Shown here in pieces: positions 19,201-26,800 of a stretch of DNA of 35,065 nucleotides. The DNA is from Verrucomicrobiota bacterium (lineage in GTDB: Bacteria; Verrucomicrobiota; Kiritimatiellia; UBA8416; SLMC01). A program made the translations under genes and the position numbers. The notes beneath the pieces were generated by a model, which saw nothing but the letters and a program-made list of their open reading frames with translations, made no database searches and had not been told where the DNA came from. The first letter of the stretch is position 1; every line of letters begins with the position of its first letter. The stretch is taken from contig JASEHE010000007.1 of the NCBI GenBank assembly GCA_030018915.1, forward strand, positions 1-35,065, read 5' to 3'.

Positions 19201-22170
19201 TCTCCCCGGTCGGCGCCGTACACTGCGGTGATCGTCAGGGGAGGCGGCGAGCGATACCTGGTTGACGTAACAGGAATTACGGGATTAGGAACTCTTGTTA
19301 TCCGTCTGCCGGAGAATGTCGTTTTCGATCTTGCCGGCAATGGGAATGTGGCCATTGCGCCGTTCTTGTTCGTGATGCCGACGCTGCAAACGGCTTTTGA
19401 GGACACCATGGAGGAAGGAGTCGGTTTGTGGACACGTACGGACAAGAATTACGAACAGGTTCGTTCCGACGCGTGGGAGTACGGCGCGCCGACCTATGCG
19501 CTCGGGCCGCCTGGGGCCTACAGTGGAACAAACTGCTGGGGAACGGTGCTGGACGGGCCGTGTGACAACACTCCGGATTGCGTGACGAAGGCATGGTTGA
19601 CGAGTCAGCCCATTGCCGTGGGCGAGAACCCGGTGCTTAGTTATGCGGTGTGGCACGATCTTACGAACGACACGGACATTTTTGTGCCGCCTCCTGAGCA
19701 TCCGTGGATAAACTGGTATGGCCGGGTGGAAGTGGAGAATGGGCACGGATGGTTGCCGGTCGCCACGTACAAGGGCCCGTCAGGCGGTTGGTTGCGGGAA
19801 GAGCTATGGCTGGACAACGACCAATTCGGCAATCGGACGATTAAAGTGCGTTTTGTGCTTTGGCAATGCGCCGGCCCTGGATTGTATGTGGATGACGTGT
19901 CCGTTTTCAGTCGGAAGGCGCCGGGCTTGTGCGTGGCGCAGGTGAACACGGCGCCGACCCCGATTTCGCCGATCGATACGGTCAATATGGATGTCCGGCT
20001 GTACAACAGCGGCACAGTGACGTATTCGAACGTGTCCGGCTTGGTTTCCAGTCTGAGCCCCGGCGCGACCGTGAACAGCAATTCCGTTCCAGTGTCCTAT
20101 GGGACCATGCTGCCGGGACAGCTTGCCTGGAGTTCGGGGTTTGTTCAAATCGCAATGGGCGGCATAGGCGCGTTGACCGGACCGCGGGTTGCCATGACAC
20201 ATGACGCTTTGAGCGGCCTCTCATCCTGGTCGGATGCAATCTACCTGACGGTTTCTGGAATGCCGCCGAGTGAGAGCAGCAATATCATTGCCGTCGGATG
20301 TTCCGAGGGGGTCAAGAACTGGATGGGCGCTTTTCTCCAGGGTGATGGAGGGCAAGGCTCTTCGATCTTCCAGTTGATCGGCGCCGGCCCGGATGGAACG
20401 CGCAATCCTCCTCAGTTCGACGGTATGCCTTCCGGAGACGACCGCTTCCTCCATGGTCAGGGCGCTGCCTCCGCTGTCGGCCTTTTTGGGGAGGGGCCCG
20501 GCGCGCCTGCAGACTTGGGGCAATTCTTCAAGCTTTTCAAGCACAACCTGTCCACTAACGATCGCGTCTATGTTCGGGCGTGGGACAGCTATTCGTTCCG
20601 GGATTCCGTGGCCTACGGCGATTCCGATCTCTGTTCGATAACGAACTTGCCGGCGCAAACCAACGATTTTGCGCAGTGGATCGTGAATACTGTCATAGAC
20701 CCGAACAGCGACTACAATGGCGACTCAATACCCGACGCCTGGGATATTGAGCATGGCCTGGATCCGCGCAGACCGGTCGGCGAGCCTCTGACGAGCGAAT
20801 GGATTTGGATGTCGCATGTCGGAAAACGAGGCGCGGCGGACGGCCAATTCACCACGCCGGCGAGAGTTGCGGTGAAAGACCCGTTCCTGTTTGTTTTGGA
20901 CACGGGCAACGCCAGGATTCAGATATTCAATCGGAACGATCTATCCTTTGTTCGATCGTTCGGAAGCGCCGGCACAAACGATTCGCAATTCTCGTTTCCG
21001 GGCGGACTGGCGCTGGATCCGCGGCCTGGCATTGATCGGATTGCCGTGGCCGACACGCACAACAACAGAATTCAAATGTTCTCGTTCGATCCGGTCACAA
21101 CGAACCTTACATTCCTCTGGAAAGTCGGACAGCCCGGTCCAATGGGAGTAGGGGCCAACAACGATCAGTTTATGAACCCTGAGGGTGTGGCCATCGGCTA
21201 TGGAGGCAACGTTTATGTTGCCGACACGGGCAATGGGGCGCACGTGTTGGGGTGTCGAATTCAGGTCTACGACTCTTCCGGCGCCTATTTGAGGACCATC
21301 GGCCCCGGGCACCCAACCGGGAGCGCCGGGGGTTTCATGTGGCCGCGCGGGGTGTGCGTGACGACCAATGAAACGGTGATTGTCGCCGACACCGGCAACC
21401 ACCGCATCCAGGCATTCAACCAGTTTGGCGTATTCCAGTGGCAGGCGGGGACAATCGGCAACGGCAATCTCCAGTTCAACTCGCCGCGCGGCGTCCAAGT
21501 GGGGCGATTGGGCCGCATCTATGTGGCGGATACCCTCAACAACCGGGTGGGGGTGCTTGACGCTTCCCGGAATTACCTTGCCGCATTTGGAACGTCCGGT
21601 TTTGCGGTGGGTCAACTGAATCATCCCTATGATGTCTGGCCTGCCGCAGACACGAACCTTGCCTACGTTGCCGACACGTTCAACAACAGAATCCAGGCGT
21701 TTTCCGTCATTATTGACGCGGATGGCGACGGCATGAACGATTTGTGGGAGGATTTGCACGGCTTGAACGCGACCGACCCGAACGACGCCTATGGGGACCT
21801 GGACGGCGACGGGCTCGGCAATCTGGCGGAGTACCTCCTGGGCTTCAATCCGGAAAGCATTGACACGGACGGCGACGGTCAGAGCGACGGCGCCGAGATC
21901 GGAATCCCGAATGATCCGCTCTCAATTCCGCTGCCGCCAGATCAGGTTGCCCTTGTGAAACTAGGGTCCGGACAGATCGTGTTCCTGTGGCGGGTATATA
22001 TCGGCGCGCGATACGCCGTGGAGCGCGGCGCTGACTTGCGCAATCCGGCGGGCTGGACCCGGCCGGCCGGGATCATTACGGCTTCGTTCGATGGAATCTA
22101 TGTTTGGGTGGACGACAATCCGCCGAGCTCGGGTCCCTGCTATTATCGGGTGGTGAGGTTTGTGCCGTGA
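16288..22170 (+). CDS. giant exported M4 (thermolysin-family) metalloprotease with NHL beta-propeller and Ca-binding repeats
   Basis: Signal peptide; FTP/PepSY-like propeptide region; HEIQH (17542-17556) followed by GALNESFSDIFG; six NHL-type repeats (VADTxNxRIQxF); DADGDGMNDLWEDLHGLNATDPNDAYGDLDGDGLGNLAEYLLG repeats; C-terminus CYYRVVRFVP. Confidence 0.92.
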   Translation: MQTDGRRFRPVVAGLVLLVAATWSFAFRGEDQAPEPGAWVAPAPAAFVRPPDAKVRAAAAVPGLRVRWDERTGRPLSVVMSDVAATAKALAVKRLKVAGAGDFRKDAIAVLDNVGKLYDVKDAEREFAPMTDDLDVHGFRHVRVEQRHAGLPVVGGAMVAHFDRAGKPFAVNGSYVPGLAVDTIAALTAEQATAAAQADLQAMGKPEGTTFGKTRLVIFARTKIPALAHELILVYDDAAAGPGRWRYWVDARNGNILSRYNDIQTASASIFGRLLPGEGGAGVTISAELNASVYSMENFIRMWTVRNDGGGRVGEMYNDAIDAGAIAFRHTNNWTIPAPRHEDRAEVSAANNFNAIQTYYSTVHGRSSFDGFNALALARAHVGVNLVNAYWSPTEQNFFFGDGDGTTANSLCVLDVCAHEIQHAVTEHSAGLIYQNESGALNESFSDIFGALVEFNTQPDNRAAYPNITPGTADWLMGEDCWLTSTALRDLRNPKNAATVGAGNEMPTYYQGDYWHFGADDNGGVHRNMSVQCFMFYLLCEGGSGNNEGRDYHVPGIGILDGRLLAYLTLTQYMTADTDYRMAREAWMLAALEMDAAGGYTTHYYVSAWAAWRAVGIGSPDLIEPYADFYSAGRVGVGPFNPTNKTYTIFNPYSVAHTWAIAADYSWVVISPSNVTLPALSRTNVVVSITSLAATLPEGVHTNVARFGNTTMPAKSATRNVILMALDNYHCVSTNFSWVGDANVCRNVVLDDDGVSEALAAPFPINYYFRSFTNFYVSANGMIGFYNEGLDEWNNADIPANSLPNGMLCPFWDDLDPSVTPGMIRWGVTGTEAQSNRQLVVSWTDVAHASDKNARFSFQVVIPERSGVNPSDFVYQYREVGQKHETLGMGMSATVGLEEPYGVLGAKYSRNGSAWLANNQALLFTQLPPPDSARPTGAISVWNWTTSSVTFELRFNEIVTNFTSSDVVMGVSPRSAPYTAVIVRGGGERYLVDVTGITGLGTLVIRLPENVVFDLAGNGNVAIAPFLFVMPTLQTAFEDTMEEGVGLWTRTDKNYEQVRSDAWEYGAPTYALGPPGAYSGTNCWGTVLDGPCDNTPDCVTKAWLTSQPIAVGENPVLSYAVWHDLTNDTDIFVPPPEHPWINWYGRVEVENGHGWLPVATYKGPSGGWLREELWLDNDQFGNRTIKVRFVLWQCAGPGLYVDDVSVFSRKAPGLCVAQVNTAPTPISPIDTVNMDVRLYNSGTVTYSNVSGLVSSLSPGATVNSNSVPVSYGTMLPGQLAWSSGFVQIAMGGIGALTGPRVAMTHDALSGLSSWSDAIYLTVSGMPPSESSNIIAVGCSEGVKNWMGAFLQGDGGQGSSIFQLIGAGPDGTRNPPQFDGMPSGDDRFLHGQGAASAVGLFGEGPGAPADLGQFFKLFKHNLSTNDRVYVRAWDSYSFRDSVAYGDSDLCSITNLPAQTNDFAQWIVNTVIDPNSDYNGDSIPDAWDIEHGLDPRRPVGEPLTSEWIWMSHVGKRGAADGQFTTPARVAVKDPFLFVLDTGNARIQIFNRNDLSFVRSFGSAGTNDSQFSFPGGLALDPRPGIDRIAVADTHNNRIQMFSFDPVTTNLTFLWKVGQPGPMGVGANNDQFMNPEGVAIGYGGNVYVADTGNGAHVLGCRIQVYDSSGAYLRTIGPGHPTGSAGGFMWPRGVCVTTNETVIVADTGNHRIQAFNQFGVFQWQAGTIGNGNLQFNSPRGVQVGRLGRIYVADTLNNRVGVLDASRNYLAAFGTSGFAVGQLNHPYDVWPAADTNLAYVADTFNNRIQAFSVIIDADGDGMNDLWEDLHGLNATDPNDAYGDLDGDGLGNLAEYLLGFNPESIDTDGDGQSDGAEIGIPNDPLSIPLPPDQVALVKLGSGQIVFLWRVYIGARYAVERGADLRNPAGWTRPAGIITASFDGIYVWVDDNPPSSGPCYYRVVRFVP
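20845..21710 (+). other. six NHL repeats (predicted six-bladed beta-propeller) in the M4 protein
   Basis: Six successive units ending FVLDTGNARIQIF, IAVADTHNNRIQMF, VYVADTGN..CRIQVY, VIVADTGNHRIQAF, IYVADTLNNRVGVL, AYVADTFNNRIQAF. Confidence 0.8.
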
Positions 22171-22171
22171 A

Positions 22172-22786
22172 ATGAAGAATCGAAGCGCCAACGCCAAGTT
22201 GCGCGGTCTCCTGGCGCCGTTTGCGTCCGCCTGGCGGGCGCATCATGGCCCTAAAAGCGCGTATTTCGCGCGAGAGCGTGAAATATGCGGGCCGGCGATT
22301 CCGGCAATCGTCATTGGGCTTGCCGTTGCCGGAGTCTTTCTTGCGCTCGCGCCTTTCCCGGCAAAGGCGGAAAAGAAGGCGGTGTCCGAGTCCGATGGCG
22401 ACATCGCCGACGCCAGGAAAGCGGAGAAAACGAGCTTGGACTCGAATCTCGCCGACATGGTGCGCAAGATTCTGGCGGTCAACAATAGATTGAAGAGCGC
22501 CCGAGATCGGGCAATCCGGAGCGACCAGGAAATAGCAATGCTGCAGAAGGCGATCACTGAGAAGCAGGCGGAACTGGAAAGAAGACTGATTCAGAAGCGC
22601 CCAGATATCGCCAAGATGACCGGCGAGCGGGACAAACTGCTCAAGGAACATGCGGCTATTGTCGAACGTCTCGCGGAAATCAATAAGGGAATGGTTCACG
22701 GTTCCAAGTCCACGGCCAGCGAGGTTGATCCCGCATGCGGGATCAACGATTCTCAGCCTGAAGACCTGAAGACAGAGAAACCGTGA
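22172..22786 (+). CDS. small exported/anchored coiled-coil protein, one copy of an ~87-aa module
   Basis: ATG immediately after the TGA of the M4 gene; hydrophobic IPAIVIGLAVAGVFLALAPF; module KTSLDSNLADMVRKILAVNNRLKSARDRAIRSDQEIAMLQKAITEKQAELERRL...LLKEHAAIVERLAEINKG. Confidence 0.65.
   Translation: MKNRSANAKLRGLLAPFASAWRAHHGPKSAYFAREREICGPAIPAIVIGLAVAGVFLALAPFPAKAEKKAVSESDGDIADARKAEKTSLDSNLADMVRKILAVNNRLKSARDRAIRSDQEIAMLQKAITEKQAELERRLIQKRPDIAKMTGERDKLLKEHAAIVERLAEINKGMVHGSKSTASEVDPACGINDSQPEDLKTEKP
22724..22747. repeat. 24-bp perfect palindrome GTTGATCCCGCATGCGGGATCAAC near the 3' end of the coiled-coil ORF
   Basis: Read directly; preceded by GTTCACGGTTC (22694-22704), identical to 15245-15255 in the intergenic repeat. 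Confidence 0.9.
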
Positions 22787-22921
22787 ACATCCGGCTTCCC
22801 GGACCGCGATGGGCGCATTGTGAGCGAAGATTGAGCGCGTAAACCGGACCGCGCGTCGGTCTATCGTTGGTGATATGAGCGTCTGATTGTCCGTCAAGGG
22901 GTTAGCGATGCTTGTGCGCAG

Positions 22922-22940
22922 TTTGGCATGTATCCTGCGT
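22922..22940 (+). promoter_or_regulatory. candidate sigma-54 (-24/-12) promoter
   Basis: TTTGGCATG-TATC-CTGCGT: GG at 22925-22926, GC at 22937-22938 (N10); upstream of the coiled-coil gene at 23017. Confidence 0.5.
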
Positions 22941-23016
22941 AGCTATAGCAGGAGTTGAAGATCAGCCATCCGTACTGAGGCGCTAACCCGGATATTTCAC
23001 ACGGGAGCGCGAAAAT

Positions 23017-23853
23017 ATGACGCAGGGGAAGCCAATTGTTCCGGCGATGCGGTTGGGGTGGTTGTTTGTGGCGCTGTTGTGCGGCGTCATGTGGCTTGGC
23101 GCTTGGAACGCCGCCTCCGACGCAGCCGAACCGGAAGCCGGGCCGGCGGAAGCAGGACCCGTTGAAGCATTGACGGCTGAAGACATCAAGGCGCTGGAAG
23201 CAGAGAAGAAGACGCTGGATGGCCGCATGAACGAAGTGGCGGCCAAGATCATGAAAGCTTATGGGCGTCTCAGCGATTTGCGCGAACTGGCGTTCAAGAC
23301 GGATGCCGAGGCGAAGGCTGCGCAAGATGAAATCGCGGAGAAGCAGACGGCCATGGAAAAAACGCTGAAGGCGAAATATCCGCGGATCGTCGAAATGGCC
23401 CGGGCAAATGAAGACGCGATCCAGGAGGCTACGGCTATTCGCCGGCGACTCTCGGAGACCCAGATGAAGCCGGCGACTGGGAAGTCCGACTCTGACGCGG
23501 CGCAAAAGGAAGCCAAGTCCGCTGAAACCCTGCCGGCCGCTGACTCCAAAGCGCAGGAAGCCGAGCGAGAGACGCTGAATGCCCGCCTGCGCGGGATCGA
23601 GGCCGAGATCAATGCGAACAGCTGGCGTCTCCGCGACTTGCGCGAACGGAATCTCAAGACGGACGTGGAATTGAAGACGCTGCGAGACGACATCGCGAGG
23701 AAACAGGCAGAGTTGGAAAAAAAGTTGAACGCGAAATATCCGGATATGGCCCGAACGAACGGGGAGAAGGATTTGCTGGTCAAGGAGCATGCGGACATTC
23801 GCAGGCTGCTCTTGGAGATCGCCGCGAAGCTGGCAGGAACTAGACAGGGGTGA
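23017..23853 (+). CDS. small exported coiled-coil protein, two tandem copies of the ~87-aa module
   Basis: Signal-like GWLFVALLCGVMWLGAWNAASDA; modules KKTLDGRMNEVAAKIMKAYGRLSDLRELAFKTDAEAKAAQDEIAEKQTAMEKTLKAKYP... and RETLNARLRGIEAEINANSWRLRDLRERNLKTDVELKTLRDDIARKQAELEKKLNAKYP.... Confidence 0.7.
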   Translation: MTQGKPIVPAMRLGWLFVALLCGVMWLGAWNAASDAAEPEAGPAEAGPVEALTAEDIKALEAEKKTLDGRMNEVAAKIMKAYGRLSDLRELAFKTDAEAKAAQDEIAEKQTAMEKTLKAKYPRIVEMARANEDAIQEATAIRRRLSETQMKPATGKSDSDAAQKEAKSAETLPAADSKAQEAERETLNARLRGIEAEINANSWRLRDLRERNLKTDVELKTLRDDIARKQAELEKKLNAKYPDMARTNGEKDLLVKEHADIRRLLLEIAAKLAGTRQG

Positions 23854-23860
23854 TTCACGC

Positions 23861-26800
23861 ATGAAGCGACAAAACAGAACGACAAAGAAGCAATTGTGGC
23901 TGTTGGCGGCGATGGCGGCTTTGTGCGGCGCGCTGCCGTCAACCGCGCCGGCGTACGATCTCTATATCGGGCCGATACCGGACGGTGGCGCCCGGGGAAT
24001 CATTATGCAGCCGGTCGTGACGGCGACGTCCACGATCATCACTACGACTGCTGTCCAAGTGACGGTAGCGGCGCAAGGCGCCAATGGATATACTTTTGAC
24101 CACTGGGTGGTTATGGACTATGGGACGGGTATGGGCCTGAATAGCACTACATCGAACCCCGCCTATCTGCGGGGACCGGCAAGCAGCGGCAATGTATTTG
24201 TGGATGCCTGTTTCAGACCGGAGCACCGCGTCACTCTTGCCGTAAGCGGAGATGGCAGCACGACGCCGGCGCCTGGTGTCTACGATTACACGAACGGTCA
24301 GGTAGTGGCATTCATGGCGGCGCGGACGGGAAATAATTACTTTCACTACTGGACGATTGACGCCGTATTCTACAGCCAGAATGAATCAATCAGTATTACA
24401 GTGACCAACGACTTTGCCCTAACCGCTGTTTTCAAGGTGGAGAACCCCGACGACTTTGACGGTGACAATGACGGCATGCCTGACTCATGGGAGATACGAT
24501 ACGGGCTGAATCCGGCAATCTTCGGGGCCTACGATGACCCCGATAATGACGGGCTGCCCAACCTTCTCGAATACCATTTTTCAACGACTCTTGTGCACTA
24601 TGTGTCGAGCCCGATCCATGCGGACAGCGATGGCGACGGCATGGACGACGGATACGAATACTATCACATCGGCATCCCGGGCGCGCGGGGCGTCGTCGGG
24701 CTGGCGAGCAACATGCTGGCTATTGTGCGCGCTGGCGGTGAATACGGACCGAACGGCAATCCGGATGCGGACTACATCTGGAACACGTTGACCGGCTATG
24801 AAACGGGCATCGGACTCAGCAATATAAAGGAGTACAACGGGCCGGACCTGGTGGCGCCCGGAACGTGGCCGCCGGTGGTTGTGCCCAACGTGACAATGCT
24901 CGTCAATCGCTATGAGCCGAGTCCGTCCGATTCCGGCGATCAAAGCTATTCGGATACGACCGATTCGGAGGACGACGGTTTCGACGACGGCTACGAGTAT
25001 TCGTGGGACATCTGGCAAGGCGGTCATGAAGGCGCGCAAGTGGGCGATCCGCTCGGGCACCTTGTGCCCTACCGGTTTGGAATGGCGGCGTTGCCGTCCT
25101 CGGTTGTGATTGGGGACTGGAATCTAGACGCCACGCAGGATGTTGCTGTCGCCAATTTCGGGCAAGACAACGTCACCATATTGTTCGGCATCGGGCGCGG
25201 CCGGTTCGGCGGGCCGGCGCTCACCAACACCTTGCCTGTCGGCGCCGGGCCCTGCGCCCTGGTGAGAAGCGATATCAACGGAGACGGCTTCATGGACTTG
25301 GTGACCGCAAATCGCAACACGAACAGCATCTCCATACTCTACGGACTGGGGGACGGCAGATTCCTCAGCGCCGTGAACTACACCGTTGGAACCTACGTGG
25401 CGGGCGACAATGCGTCGTGCGTGGCCGCGGCGGATTTCAACGGGGGCGGGGTTGATATTGCCGTTGCTCACCAGGGCAACGACTGCGTCTACATACTCAG
25501 CGCTCCGGCTTTCACGGTGACTCAGACGATCCCGCTCGGCGCCGGCGCGCGGCCCTCATACATCGCGACGGGAGCGATATGGGGGGGGGCTGACCTGGTG
25601 ACGGCCAACTGGGGCGCCAATACCGTTTCTGTCCTGCGGAACAGCGGGGGGGTGTTCTCCGTTTTCACGAATCTCGCCGCGGCCGGCCAACCGAGCTGCG
25701 CGCTTCTGGCTGACTTCACGCATGACACAATCAACGATGTCGTAGTCTCCTGTTTTGGCGGCAGGGCCGTGTACGGCTGGAAGGGACTCGGCGCCGGCGC
25801 CTTTGCCGCGCCGATCGTGACCAGCCTTGGGGGGGCATCCAGTCCGCGACATATGGCGATGGGACAATTCGAAGGTGATGTCAATTGGCCGGCGCGTAAC
25901 GACAGTCCGGACGTGGCCGTGGCCAATGAGATCTACAGCACTGCTTCAATTCTGCTGGGCAGCGCATTTGACATGTCTTTTGGCCAGGATTCCGAAGTTG
26001 CCGCGGAGCAGGGTCCGTACTGGATCGCGGCCGGCGATTTGAACGCGGACAACCTGGACGATCTGGCCGTTGTGAACCGGAACAGCGACAGCATGCAAGT
26101 GTTTTTCGGCATAGGCAACGGACGATTCGGCGCCGGCGTTTCCTACGCCGCGTCGGCGCGCATCGTTGACAGACGGTTTAATCCCGCCGTTGCGCATGCT
26201 CTGCCGCCCGACAACGGAAAGCCGGACTATGATTTCATCTACAACAAGGATACGGCGTTTGTCGGCAGCTGGCTTACGGACGAGATGGAGTATATGGCGT
26301 GGACAACGGCCGCGACCAATGTGTCGTGGGCTGGGACGAACGGGCTGCTCCGGCCCGAATTTCCGAATCGCCGCCGGTGCACGCACCCGTTCCTCTGGGA
26401 CTGCGACAAAGACTTCCTTCCGGACGGATGGGAACTGGCGTTCGGGTACGATCCGTGGGATATAAACACGGACGACAACGACCGCAACGACGGACAGGAG
26501 AACCCGGACGGCGACTGGTACGCGCTGGGCCCGGGCGGAACCAATCACAACAGCCTGTATCTCGCCATCGGCTTCGATCCGCGCACCGCCTACGGCTGTC
26601 TGAACAGGCAAGAGCTTGTAACGTCGGCAAACAACGAGGAGTTTTCCAACTATCAGGAGTTGATCGGCCCGCGAGGATTCGCGGCCATTATGCCGAACGA
26701 TCCGGACGACCGATGCACGCACCCGTTCAGAAACGACACGGACGGCGACGGTATATGGGACGGCTGGGAATGGTACGTGGGCCTGAACGCCAAGAATTCG

